From: Salegentibacter holothuriorum | GTDB taxonomy: Bacteria; Bacteroidota; Bacteroidia; Flavobacteriales; Flavobacteriaceae | Direction of reading: 5' to 3' | Assembly (NCBI RefSeq): GCF_900168045.1 | Contig: NZ_FUYY01000004.1 | Location: 1-64,000, forward strand | DNA length: 64,000 bases | Part shown: positions 42,556 through 51,284 of the stretch, in pieces | How the letters are laid out: each line of letters opens with the position of its first letter | How positions within the stretch are numbered: position 1 is the first letter of the stretch | Made by a program: the position numbers and the translations under genes | The notes under the pieces: generated by a model | Told to the model about the DNA's origin: nothing | The model's database searches: none | The model's input: the letters and a program-made list of their open reading frames with translations, nothing else

Positions 42556-43313
42556 TTTCTTTGAAGAAAATAATATGTAGATCATTAAAGTTTCTGATTC
42601 TACTACATTTATTTACAGTTTCAGCGGAAGCTCAAAATTTCAATTCAGAAGTAGAAGCTTCTATTAGAATAAATGATAGCAAAGATAATCTTCTGGAAAT
42701 TACAGGTATTTCTAAAAATTTAACCGAAGCTACTTATAGTTTACATTACGAGTTATCTATAATAACCTCTTCCGGGAATAATAATTCTTCAAAAAATTCT
42801 CAAACAGGCAGGTTTCCTTTAGAACCTTTTGAAACCCGGGAACTTTCTTCCACTACGGTTTCAATAAACTCTAAACAGCGAACCATTGTTCTCTTAATGA
42901 TTTACGATGAAGATGATGAGGTAATGGGAACCAGTAGAATGGTATTTGACGAGAAAACACAGAAAAAAGAAGAAAAGCAGTTTTCTTATGAAAATAAAAA
43001 TGAAGGAATTGAATTAACAAGTATGGTAATTCAAAGTACAAAAACTAAACCTGGAAAAGATTTTTATGACTTTTTTTATCAGCAATACAGTTTAAATCCT
43101 GTAAAAGGCAATAAGATGATAAAAATAGAAGAGATGATAAGTTTTGGTCGAACTACAAAAGTAATGGTAAAAGTAGATGATAGGGTAGTTTATGAGTTTT
43201 TTGCAAGACCAAAATTAGATTATTTAAAAGAACAGGCTATATCAGCCTTAAAACAGGTGAACAGGTATATGGAATACCTGAAAAACCGAAGCGAAAAGAT
43301 TTCACAATATTAA
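42552..43313 (+). CDS. csgE: CsgE curli assembly factor with N-terminal CsgH/CsgC-like domain
   Basis: 253 aa, about twice E. coli CsgE. Signal peptide to about residue 27. Residues about 30-135 form a beta-rich domain with YSLHYELSIITSSGNNNSSK, a QTGRFPLEP turn and LSSTTVSIN, like the CsgC/CsgH curli inhibitor fold. Residues about 140-253 are CsgE (KDFYDFFYQQYSLNP; TKVMVKVDDRVVYEFFARP; ALKQVNRYMEYL). CsgE caps the CsgG pore in the periplasm. The fusion would couple an amyloid inhibitor to the export gate; the CsgH match is by pattern only. Confidence 0.85.
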   Translation: MISLKKIICRSLKFLILLHLFTVSAEAQNFNSEVEASIRINDSKDNLLEITGISKNLTEATYSLHYELSIITSSGNNNSSKNSQTGRFPLEPFETRELSSTTVSINSKQRTIVLLMIYDEDDEVMGTSRMVFDEKTQKKEEKQFSYENKNEGIELTSMVIQSTKTKPGKDFYDFFYQQYSLNPVKGNKMIKIEEMISFGRTTKVMVKVDDRVVYEFFARPKLDYLKEQAISALKQVNRYMEYLKNRSEKISQY

Positions 43314-43332
43314 TTTTTTAATCCCCCCGATT

Positions 43333-43731
43333 ATGAAAAGATTAGTTTTAATTCTATTAATTTTTTGGTGTGCTCCAACATCTGCTCAAGAATTGGTTTA
43401 CACACCTAAAAACCCTGCATTTGGCGGAGACACATTTAATTATCAATGGCTCTTAAGTAGTGCGGAATCACAAAATTCTTTTGAAGATCCTGATGCATCG
43501 CTACAGGACCTTTCTGAAATGGAGCAGTTTACCCAAAGTTTAAATTCCCAATTATTGGGCCAGGTAGGTAGGCAGTTATTTACCGAAGAGTTTGGTGAAG
43601 CAGGTTTAGAAGAAGGAAAATATTCTTTTGGCAGTTTAGCTATAGATATTTATCCCTCCAACGAAGGTTTGGTTATCAATATCCTTGATACCAATACCGG
43701 CGAACAAACCCAAATTATAGTTCCACAATAA
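43333..43731 (+). CDS. csgF: CsgF curli assembly factor
   Basis: 132 aa. Signal peptide (VLILLIFWCAPTSAQ), then the CsgF signature ELVYTPKNPAFGGDTFNYQW with LLSSAESQN. The N-terminus of CsgF inserts in the CsgG pore and the rest helps anchor and nucleate fibres at the surface. It lies 19 bases after csgE and 11 before csgG. Confidence 0.93.
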   Translation: MKRLVLILLIFWCAPTSAQELVYTPKNPAFGGDTFNYQWLLSSAESQNSFEDPDASLQDLSEMEQFTQSLNSQLLGQVGRQLFTEEFGEAGLEEGKYSFGSLAIDIYPSNEGLVINILDTNTGEQTQIIVPQ

Positions 43732-43742
43732 ACCTTCTATTT

Positions 43743-45152
43743 ATGAAATTTTTTCAATACTCCATATTAATGGGGGTAGTGGCACTATTTTGTTCTTGCG
43801 GATCCTATTTTAATCAGCCTGTAGATTATCAGGATGCTAGAATAGGGGAGAGTACCAATGCTACAAGCGCCCTAAAAAACCTTCCTTTGCCTGAAGAACC
43901 GGTAGTAGTAGGTGTTTATAATTTTAGAGATTTAACCGGCCAGTATAAACCCTCAGAAATTGGGAGTACATTCAGTACGGCTGTTACACAAGGTGCGACT
44001 TCTATTCTTATAAAAGCCCTGGAAGATTCAAAATGGTTTACTACTATAGAAAGAGAAAACGTAGGAAATCTTTTGAACGAGAGAAATATAATTCGTTCTA
44101 CTCGGCAGGAATACAGGGCTAACTCTAATACTAATGAACCACAACTTCCACCTTTACTTTATGCGGGAATTATTCTTGAAGGAGGGATAGTGTCTTATGA
44201 TACCAATATTATTACCGGTGGTTTAGGAGCCAGATATTTTGGTGTGGGTGGTTCTACACAATATAGACAGGATAGAGTGACTATTTATTTAAGAGCTGTT
44301 TCCACTTCTAGTGGAAGAATTTTAAAGAATGTATATATTTCTAAAACAATCTTATCGCAAGCTTTAGATGCCAGTTTATTTAAATATGTAAGCTTTCAGC
44401 GTTTAATGGAGGCCGAAACGGGATTTACACGAAATGAACCTGTTCAACTAGCGGTTACAGAAGCAATTGAAAAAGGTGTTGAAGCCTTGGTTTTAGAAGG
44501 AATTCAAGATGATTTATGGACACCCAGGGAAGATCAAAAACCTTTTGCTGAAAAATTGATTGCTAGCTATAATGCAGAAAAAGAAGACGCATCTGTAAAT
44601 AGGTTATATAATAGAAAGTTTATAGATAAAAGCGGCAGCTCTTTTGGAGTTAATGTGGGAACCTCCCTTATTAGTGGCGATTACTCTAAAGCTAAAGCAG
44701 GTGGAATGTTGAGACTGGATTACACTAAGAATATCTTGCCTTCTCTTTCAGTAAATCTTGCGGGTAATGCTTTCGAACTTGAAAATGAGGGAGCGTTCTC
44801 AGAAAAGTTTGTGGGATTAGATGTGAATGGGCAATACAATGTTCTGCCTAATGATACTTTTGGTCCTTACTTATCAGCTGGGGGAGGCGTTATTTATGGT
44901 TTGGAAAGTGATGGGCTTCCAGAAGGGATGTCTTCAACCCATTTTAAACTTCAATATGGTCTTGGCCTTGAATATATGCTTACAGATAGATTGGGTATAA
45001 GAGGGTTTGCTGAACATAATATTATGTTCAACGACGAGCTGGATCAGCTGGTGCACGGAAAAAGAAACGATCACTATTTCAATTTCAGTGTTGGTCTTAA
45101 TTTTTATTTGGGTAAATCTAAGCGTGAAAGAAATAACAACTTAAACAATTAA
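43743..45152 (+). CDS. csgG: CsgG curli secretion channel with C-terminal beta-barrel extension
   Basis: 469 aa against about 277 in E. coli. Lipobox LFCSCGSYFNQP. Residues about 20-280 are CsgG (LPEEPVVVGVYNFRDLTGQYKPSE; TAVTQGATSILIKALEDSKWFTTIER; NERNIIRSTRQEYR; LYAGIILEGGIVSYDTN). Residues about 295-460 are an added domain with alternating strands and a terminal aromatic (FNFSVGLNFYLGK), typical of an 8-stranded outer membrane barrel. Forms the nonameric curli pore; the extra barrel may anchor or surround it. Confidence 0.92.
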   Translation: MKFFQYSILMGVVALFCSCGSYFNQPVDYQDARIGESTNATSALKNLPLPEEPVVVGVYNFRDLTGQYKPSEIGSTFSTAVTQGATSILIKALEDSKWFTTIERENVGNLLNERNIIRSTRQEYRANSNTNEPQLPPLLYAGIILEGGIVSYDTNIITGGLGARYFGVGGSTQYRQDRVTIYLRAVSTSSGRILKNVYISKTILSQALDASLFKYVSFQRLMEAETGFTRNEPVQLAVTEAIEKGVEALVLEGIQDDLWTPREDQKPFAEKLIASYNAEKEDASVNRLYNRKFIDKSGSSFGVNVGTSLISGDYSKAKAGGMLRLDYTKNILPSLSVNLAGNAFELENEGAFSEKFVGLDVNGQYNVLPNDTFGPYLSAGGGVIYGLESDGLPEGMSSTHFKLQYGLGLEYMLTDRLGIRGFAEHNIMFNDELDQLVHGKRNDHYFNFSVGLNFYLGKSKRERNNNLNN

Positions 45153-45154
45153 TA

Positions 45155-46645
45155 ATGAAAAATCTAAAATATATCTTTCCGCTGTTATTTATTTTCATTT
45201 CAGTGGGTTGCAGTGAAGATACTATTGATGCTTTACAAAGTGGAAGTATAACCGGAACTGTAGTGGGAGAGGGAAGTTTTGAGCCTATTGAAAATGTTCG
45301 AATTTCTACTACTCCAGCCACTTCTACAGTGTTTACTGATGAGAATGGAGAATTTGTGATTGAGAATGTTGCAGTTGATGAATACTCGGTACAGGCAAGA
45401 AAAGAAGGTTTCTTAACTCAATTTGAAGGAGCTGAAGTTTTAGCAGATTCTGAAATAAGCGTGATTTTTGAAATGCAGCCTGAAAATGCAAATAACAAAA
45501 AACCTAATGCACCAACATTAATAACTCCACAAGATAATGCTGAAGGAATTCAAACTGTGGTAGATTTCACCTGGAATTCGCAAGATGCAGAAAACGACAT
45601 ACTTACTTATGAACTCGAAATAAGGAATGATCGTAACAATGAGGTAATTAGATTCACTGATTTAAATGATACCGTAAAAAAAGTTGAGGGTTTAAATTAC
45701 GGATATAAATATTTTTGGCAGGTGAGTGTTTCAGATAGCCTAAATGAACCAGTACTAAGTGAGGTATATTCTTTTAACACATTAGAATTTCCTAAAACAC
45801 GATTTATATATGTGCGGGAGATGAATAATAATAATGTGATTTTTGCTCGAGATTTAAATGGAAATGAATATCAGCTTACTTCAGAAAACCATAATAGTTT
45901 TAGACCACGTAAAAATCATCGCACCAATAAAATAGCTTTTTTGAGAACGGTTGGTAATCAAACTCATTTGTTTACCATGAATTTAGATGGGTCTGTACAA
46001 ACTCAAATCACTTCAAATATTCCGGTAAATGGTTTTAATCTGGAAAAAGTTGATTTTTCCTGGGCCAATGATGGAGGCAGCTTAGTTTATCCAAATTTTG
46101 AAAAGTTATATAAGGTAAATGTAAGCGGAGGAGGAACTTCGCTAATATATGAAGAGCCTAATGATAAATTTATAACCGAGATTGATGTAAGCAAGGATAA
46201 TTCCCAAATTGCTTTGTTGGTAAATAATGCAAATGGTTACAATGCTGAAATCTACACTATAGATATGTCAGGTAATTTTATGCATTCTGTAATATCAGGT
46301 CTTGATGGAGCATTAGGAGGATTAAATTTATCTGTAGATAATCAAAGACTTCTGTATACGAGAGATATCTCAGGCTATGAGAGTGATGATTATCGCCAAC
46401 TTAACTCCAGAATGTTTATTTATAATTTCAACACCAACCAAAGTATTGATATTAGTGATGATAAACCTGAAGGTACAAACGATTTAGATCCTAGATTTTC
46501 ACCTAATGAAGCTGAAGTGACTTATGTAAACACATCTAATGATGGTATCTCTGAAATGTTTATTGAACAAACGCTTGTAGAGGGTGGAGGAACTACCAGT
46601 AGACAGGAATTATATTCCAATGCTAAGATGCCAGACTGGGAGTGA
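45155..46645 (+). CDS. Lipoprotein with CarboxypepD_reg, FnIII-like and TolB/WD40-like propeller domains
   Basis: 496 aa. Lipobox FISVGCSED. Residues about 28-105 are a carboxypeptidase regulatory-like domain (GSITGTVVGEGSFEPIENVRI; TDENGEFVIENVAVDEY). About 112-210 is FnIII-like (DFTWNSQDAENDILTYELEI; YKYFWQVSVSD). About 215-496 is a TolB-like propeller (NKIAFLRTVGNQTHLFTMNLDG; RFSPNEAEVTYVNTS). Two bases after csgG, so in the curli operon, and followed by a terminator. Likely surface lipoprotein binding curli or a polysaccharide; function not known. Confidence 0.85.
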   Translation: MKNLKYIFPLLFIFISVGCSEDTIDALQSGSITGTVVGEGSFEPIENVRISTTPATSTVFTDENGEFVIENVAVDEYSVQARKEGFLTQFEGAEVLADSEISVIFEMQPENANNKKPNAPTLITPQDNAEGIQTVVDFTWNSQDAENDILTYELEIRNDRNNEVIRFTDLNDTVKKVEGLNYGYKYFWQVSVSDSLNEPVLSEVYSFNTLEFPKTRFIYVREMNNNNVIFARDLNGNEYQLTSENHNSFRPRKNHRTNKIAFLRTVGNQTHLFTMNLDGSVQTQITSNIPVNGFNLEKVDFSWANDGGSLVYPNFEKLYKVNVSGGGTSLIYEEPNDKFITEIDVSKDNSQIALLVNNANGYNAEIYTIDMSGNFMHSVISGLDGALGGLNLSVDNQRLLYTRDISGYESDDYRQLNSRMFIYNFNTNQSIDISDDKPEGTNDLDPRFSPNEAEVTYVNTSNDGISEMFIEQTLVEGGGTTSRQELYSNAKMPDWE

Positions 46646-46670
46646 AAATTTTTATTTTTTTTTGGGGGGA

Positions 46671-46704
46671 AGCGGTAGCAAATTATGTGCTATCGCTTTT
46701 TTTA
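46671..46704 (+). terminator. Terminator of the curli operon
   Basis: Stem AGCGGTAGCA / TGCTATCGCT (one G-T pair), 7-base loop, then T7 and ATTTT. Confidence 0.9.
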
Positions 46705-46738
46705 TTTTAGAATACTTCAGTGACTAATCTAATCTGTT

Positions 46739-46746
46739 TATCTTTG
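46739..46746 (+). promoter_or_regulatory. -7 promoter box of purM
   Basis: TATCTTTG, an exact TAnnTTTG, 20 bases ahead of the purM ATG. Confidence 0.6.
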
Positions 46747-46765
46747 GGGCTTCAACATAAGAATT

Positions 46766-47944
46766 ATGAGTCAGGAAGTAAGTAAAAGATACGCCCAGCG
46801 TGGGGTTTCAGCAGGAAAAGAAGATGTGCACAATGCTATTAAAAATGTAGATAAGGGGTTATACCCTAAAGCATTTTGTAAAATAGTGCCAGATTATCTA
46901 ACTGGTGATACCGATCATTGCTTGATTATGCACGCCGATGGTGCAGGTACTAAATCTTCCCTGGCTTATATGTACTGGAAAGAAACCGGAGATCTTTCGG
47001 TTTGGAAGGGAATAGCGCAAGACGCCTTAATAATGAATATAGACGATTTACTTTGTGTAGGCGCTATAGATAATATTATGCTTTCTTCTACGATTGGTAG
47101 AAATAAAAATAAGATTCCGGGAGAGGTAATTTCAGCAATAATTAATGGTACCGAAGAATTGATTACCGAATTAAAAGACTTCGGTGTTGAGATTCATTCT
47201 ACCGGGGGCGAAACTGCCGATGTTGGCGATTTGGTGAGAACTATTATCGTAGATTCTACCGTGACTGCCAGGATGAAAAAATCTGATGTTATTGATAATG
47301 CCAATATAAAACCGGGAAATGTAATTGTTGGTTTAGCTTCTTCGGGACAGGCTTCTTACGAAAAAGAATATAATGGCGGGATGGGTAGCAACGGACTTAC
47401 TTCTGCGCGCCACGATGTTTTTTCAAAAATTTTAGCTGAAAAATATGCTGAAAGTTTTGATAACGATATTCCGGATGAATTGATCTATTCCGGGACTAAA
47501 TCTTTAACTGATAAGGTTGAAAACTCACCTTTAGATGCAGGGAAATTAGTGCTTTCTCCAACAAGGACTTATGCGCCAATTATTAAGAAAATACTTTCTA
47601 AATTTAGCAATAAAGAAATTAATGGGATGGTGCATTGCAGCGGAGGTGCCCAAACCAAGATACTTCATTTTATAGATAATTTACATATTGTAAAAGACAA
47701 TATGTTTGATGTGCCGCCACTTTTTAAGCTTATTCAAGAGGAAAGTAAAACCGACTGGAAAGAAATGTACCAGGTTTTTAATATGGGGCATCGAATGGAA
47801 CTTTATGTAAATCCTGAGATAGCCGATGAGATTATAGCTATTTCCAAATCTTTTGATGTAGATGCACAAATTGTGGGTAGGGTAGAAGCTTCAGAAGAAA
47901 AGAAACTTACTATAAAAAGTGAGTTCGGGGAGTTTCACTATTAA
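46766..47944 (+). CDS. purM: Phosphoribosylformylglycinamidine cyclo-ligase (AIR synthase)
   Basis: 392 aa. ATP-dependent ring closure of FGAM to AIR in purine synthesis. N-terminal RYAQRGVSAGKEDVHNAI and HADGAGTKSSLAYMY (ATP-grasp-like PurM fold), IAQDALIMNIDDLLCVGA, and STGGETADVGDLVRTI are all expected motifs. Longer than the E. coli enzyme (345 aa), as in other Bacteroidota. Monocistronic. Confidence 0.93.
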   Translation: MSQEVSKRYAQRGVSAGKEDVHNAIKNVDKGLYPKAFCKIVPDYLTGDTDHCLIMHADGAGTKSSLAYMYWKETGDLSVWKGIAQDALIMNIDDLLCVGAIDNIMLSSTIGRNKNKIPGEVISAIINGTEELITELKDFGVEIHSTGGETADVGDLVRTIIVDSTVTARMKKSDVIDNANIKPGNVIVGLASSGQASYEKEYNGGMGSNGLTSARHDVFSKILAEKYAESFDNDIPDELIYSGTKSLTDKVENSPLDAGKLVLSPTRTYAPIIKKILSKFSNKEINGMVHCSGGAQTKILHFIDNLHIVKDNMFDVPPLFKLIQEESKTDWKEMYQVFNMGHRMELYVNPEIADEIIAISKSFDVDAQIVGRVEASEEKKLTIKSEFGEFHY

Positions 47945-48165
47945 AGCTTTAACATTTTGGTGATAAAGTCTTTAATTTAAAAGTTTACCTTAATAAGCTA
48001 TAAAACTAAATAGGCTTACGGTTTTTTGGTTGCGTAAATCTTAATCCTCTTTTTTATTAATAATGATGTATTTCGGGGATAGCTGGAGCTAAAAACCGAG
48101 ATATTTAGATGAGTCCAAATATTCAAAAAGAGTATTTGTGCTTCTTTAAACTTTAAAATATCTTT

Positions 48166-48888
48166 TTGGCGAATTCAAAGAATCTCTATAACTCTAAATT
48201 TATAATTGCTTCTACAGTATTTTGGGTTATTATAAACTTACTTGGTGTCTATTTTTTAGATGAAGAAGATAGCAGATGGTTAAGAGTAGCTAGTTCACTT
48301 TATTTTGTAATATGGAGTTTCACTTTTGGAGTTTTTAAATCCAAAATAGATTATGTTCTGGTATCCTATTTGATTTGCGATATCTCTTTGGTGTATTATG
48401 AAATTCAGATTTCTAATTTTATAACATTCATCGCCAGGTCGCTCATTTTCTCTCTTTTAATTTTTATTGTCTTTCCTAAGATTCGATCTGTAAAATTTAA
48501 GTTTTTTGAATTGATGCTGGGAATTGCTGTCGTAGCTATCAATATTTATTTGTTGATTGAATTGTTGGACATGGTTCCAAAAGCTTATTTGTACGATTCT
48601 TTTTATCCGGCCTACTTGATGCTTACTGGTTTAACTATGTTATTGGTTGTGGTAGCATTTACTTATAACAATAGGTTTAGTAGTAAAAGGAGTTTTTACT
48701 TTTTATTGGCCGCGCTTTTTTTAGCTCTTTCTGATGTTAATTTCTTTATCGCTTTTTATTTAGAAGTGCCTGTGTTTAATTACCCTGATAGGTTTTTTCA
48801 TGTTTTTGCTTTAGGATTACTTCTTCTTTTTTGGATAAAACCTTTAGAAAATAATGCTTATAATAATTTGGATCAAAGAGAGGTTTAA
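48166..48888 (+). CDS. Polytopic membrane protein, possibly YhhN-like
   Basis: 240 aa from a TTG start; no in-frame ATG or GTG precedes conserved-looking sequence, and the TTG is followed at once by the first hydrophilic residues and TM1 (FIIASTVFWVIINLLGVYF). About eight TM helices. The spacing and the RFFHVFALGLLLLFWIK end recall YhhN/TMEM86 lysoplasmalogenase-like proteins, but I see no decisive motif. Stands alone between purM and a convergent ABC pair. The gap 47945-48165 shows no other feature. Confidence 0.6.
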   Translation: MANSKNLYNSKFIIASTVFWVIINLLGVYFLDEEDSRWLRVASSLYFVIWSFTFGVFKSKIDYVLVSYLICDISLVYYEIQISNFITFIARSLIFSLLIFIVFPKIRSVKFKFFELMLGIAVVAINIYLLIELLDMVPKAYLYDSFYPAYLMLTGLTMLLVVVAFTYNNRFSSKRSFYFLLAALFLALSDVNFFIAFYLEVPVFNYPDRFFHVFALGLLLLFWIKPLENNAYNNLDQREV

Positions 48889-48955
48889 TTTTCATCGAAG
48901 CTCAGTATAAACTTCAAATTGAATTCTTTTAAAGAAAGCTATAGAAAAAAATAAT

Positions 48956-49615
48956 TCAAAGTGTTCCTACTTTAAGATAATTGTAGTCTTCTAGTTCGTT
49001 AGTTTTGCTAATCAATTTTGTGCTGCCATTCTTTAGTAGGTAAAGGGCATCACTGGAATCCAAAATATGCCGATACATGTGGTCACTAAGAATTATAGCT
49101 TTTTCTTTCTTTAATTCCTGAATTAAGTTTTTAATTTTTTCAACATAAAGCGGTGAAAGATGTGAAAAAGGCTCGTCTAAAAGAGCAAGTTTAGCTCTGC
49201 TATTTAGGCATATATAAATTTCAATAACACGCCGCTGCCCACCTGAAAGATCTCGCATTCTCACTTTTGTGTAAGTTTTAAAATCAGGGAATTTTTTTAG
49301 AAACCTCTTAAGATCTACCTTAAAAAGTTGAAAGCAAGTTTCAAGCTTCATTTTTGGCGGAATAAAATTTTGTTGCGGTAGATATGTTACCACTCCGTAT
49401 TTAAAAAGTGGCTTTAGATAAGGTTTTTTGTTAATCCTAATCAGTTTGTGTCTGGGTTGTAAACTTCCGAAGAAAATATTGAGTAAGCTGCTTTTTCCAG
49501 AACCATTAGCGCCGAGTATGCCGGTAACCTTTCCTGTTTCTGCTTTTAAGTAAATCCCATTTAGAATTTGCTTTTCGGCAAAATAAAGCTCAACGTTATC
49601 AATTTCAAAAATCAT
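48956..49615 (-). CDS. ABC transporter ATP-binding subunit
   Basis: 219 aa with all catalytic motifs intact: Walker A GILGANGSGKSS, Q-loop YLPQQNFIPP, signature MRDLSGGQRRVIEI, Walker B LALLDEP, and switch ILSDHMYRHI. Cytoplasmic NBD lacking its own TM domain. Its start overlaps the end of the 95-aa membrane protein gene by 4 bases; no full-size permease is adjacent. Confidence 0.92.
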   Translation of the reverse strand: MIFEIDNVELYFAEKQILNGIYLKAETGKVTGILGANGSGKSSLLNIFFGSLQPRHKLIRINKKPYLKPLFKYGVVTYLPQQNFIPPKMKLETCFQLFKVDLKRFLKKFPDFKTYTKVRMRDLSGGQRRVIEIYICLNSRAKLALLDEPFSHLSPLYVEKIKNLIQELKKEKAIILSDHMYRHILDSSDALYLLKNGSTKLISKTNELEDYNYLKVGTL

Positions 49616-49899
49616 AATATCAGAGAATAAATTACGGCTGAAATAGTGATGAAAATAAAATCTATAAGGAAACTGAATAAAAACAGTCTTATGCTACTCA
49701 AGGAAAGGTTTTGGTAAAAGTAAAGCTGGTGTTTATAGGAAGTTTTATACAAATAGAATATCAGTACGCCAATTGCAAGTTTAAATATCACGATAAATAT
49801 TATCGGGTTTCCGAAAAACAGGAAGAAGAAATTCAATAAAATAGACCCCAAAATAAATTGTCGGTAGAAATATAAGATCGCCCTGGTTTTGCTTAGCAT
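49612..49899 (-). CDS. 95-aa membrane protein, partner of the ABC ATPase
   Basis: Three TM helices (about 15-32, 33-48, 68-92), with basic loops. Too small for a normal ABC permease (usually 5-6 helices). The 4-base overlap with the ATPase gene indicates coupling. It may be a minimal membrane anchor or one part of a permease encoded elsewhere. I do not recognise a family. Confidence 0.7.
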   Translation of the reverse strand: MLSKTRAILYFYRQFILGSILLNFFFLFFGNPIIFIVIFKLAIGVLIFYLYKTSYKHQLYFYQNLSLSSIRLFLFSFLIDFIFITISAVIYSLIL

Positions 49900-49965
49900 T
49901 TTAATTCTCTTGGAGATTTCAATTTACAATTCTTTTTTCAATCTTATAAATCGATCAATTTATCG

Positions 49966-49973
49966 TAAATTTG
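49966..49973 (+). promoter_or_regulatory. -7 promoter box of prfA
   Basis: TAAATTTG, an exact TAnnTTTG, 26 bases ahead of the prfA ATG. Confidence 0.6.
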
Positions 49974-49998
49974 TGTTCCTAAAAATCAGAGTGATTAT

Positions 49999-51075
49999 AT
50001 GATCGAGAAGCTTAATATAGTAAAGCAGCGTTTTGATGAGGTGAATGATTTAATTATTCAGCCAGATGTGATATCAGATCAAAAGCGATATATAGAACTA
50101 AATAAAGAATATAAAGACCTTAGGGCCTTAATGGATGAGCGCGAAAGATATTTAGAGCTCACCAATAATATTGAAGAGGCAAAGGAAATTATTTCTGACG
50201 GTAGCGATGCTGAAATGACCGAAATGGCCAAAATGCAATTGGAAGAAGCCGAAAAGGAAGTTCCGAAGCTGGAAGAAAAGATTAGGATGATGTTGGTGCC
50301 TAAAGATCCAGACGACGCCAAGAACGTGGTGATGGAAATTAGAGCAGGTACCGGTGGTGATGAAGCCAGTATTTTTGCCGGAGATCTTTATAGAATGTAT
50401 ACTAAGTATGTTGAAAGCAAAGGCTGGAGACATAATATTGTAGATTATAGCGAAGGTACAAGTGGCGGATTTAAAGAGATGATTTTTGAAGTTTCCGGAG
50501 AAGATGTATATGGAACAATGAAGTTTGAAGCCGGTGTACACCGTGTGCAACGTGTTCCACAAACCGAAACTCAGGGACGTGTGCATACCTCTGCCGCTAC
50601 TGTAATGGTACTTCCTGAAGCTGAAGAATTTGATGTAGAGATAGATCCAAAAGAAGTAAGAATAGATTATTTCTGTTCTTCTGGTCCCGGCGGGCAATCG
50701 GTGAACACTACGTATTCTGCGGTGCGTTTAACTCACGAACCAACCGGTTTGGTGGCTCAGTGTCAGGATCAAAAATCGCAGCATAAAAACAAAGAGAAAG
50801 CTTTTAGAGTGTTACGTTCCCGTTTATATGAAATGGAACTTGCCAAAAAGCAGGAAGCAGATGCAGCTAAAAGAAACTCTATGGTTTCCAGTGGAGACCG
50901 TAGTGCGAAAATTAGAACCTATAATTATTCCCAGGGAAGGGTTACAGATCACCGTATAAACCTTACCCTTTATGATCTTTCAAATATCATTAACGGGGAT
51001 ATTCAAAAGATAATTGATGAATTACGATTGGTAGAAAATACCGAGAAGCTGAAAGAAAATTCAGATATATTCTAA
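49999..51075 (+). CDS. prfA: Peptide chain release factor 1
   Basis: 358 aa. The GGQ loop is in [17 protein letters not shown], where Q is methylated and triggers peptidyl-tRNA hydrolysis. The codon-recognition region has the RF1-type P-x-T form in [13 protein letters not shown] context, with [18 protein letters not shown] upstream; there is no RF2-like frameshift. Terminates at UAA/UAG. Monocistronic, followed by a MITE-like element and a hairpin. Confidence 0.95.
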   Translation: MIEKLNIVKQRFDEVNDLIIQPDVISDQKRYIELNKEYKDLRALMDERERYLELTNNIEEAKEIISDGSDAEMTEMAKMQLEEAEKEVPKLEEKIRMMLVPKDPDDAKNVVMEIRAGTGGDEASIFAGDLYRMYTKYVESKGWRHNIVDYSEGTSGGFKEMIFEVSGEDVYGTMKFEAGVHRVQRVPQTETQGRVHTSAATVMVLPEAEEFDVEIDPKEVRIDYFCSSGPGGQSVNTTYSAVRLTHEPTGLVAQCQDQKSQHKNKEKAFRVLRSRLYEMELAKKQEADAAKRNSMVSSGDRSAKIRTYNYSQGRVTDHRINLTLYDLSNIINGDIQKIIDELRLVENTEKLKENSDIF

Positions 51076-51083
51076 CAATTTCG

Positions 51084-51201
51084 GAGGTGCCTATTATCGT
51101 CAAGCTGAACTTGTTTCAGCTTCTAACTTGTTTGAGATATTAACTAATTAGATTCTGAAATGAATTCAGAATGACGATTTTAATAAATTTTCAATAGCCT
51201 C
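51084..51201. repeat. MITE-like inverted-repeat element, copy B
   Basis: Shares CGTCAAGCTGAACTTGTTTC and CTGAAATGAATTCAGAATGA with copy A at 17650-17778, in the same order and spacing. Terminal repeats are eroded (GAGGTGCC... / ...AATAGCCTC). Confidence 0.7.
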
Positions 51202-51223
51202 TAGTTTTATTTCAAGAAATACT

Positions 51224-51252
51224 TTCCGCGAAAGCGGAATTTTCTTTTTATA
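51224..51252 (+). terminator. Hairpin terminator downstream of prfA
   Basis: Stem TTCCGC / GCGGAA with a GAAA tetraloop, followed by TTTTCTTTTT. It separates prfA from pyrF. Confidence 0.75.
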
Positions 51253-51284
51253 TTTCAAATCATGCTAACCACAAACCATAAACT

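Noticed and set aside
50152-50697. 181-codon minus-strand frame inside prfA
   Set aside because: Antisense shadow of a conserved release factor gene; no family features.
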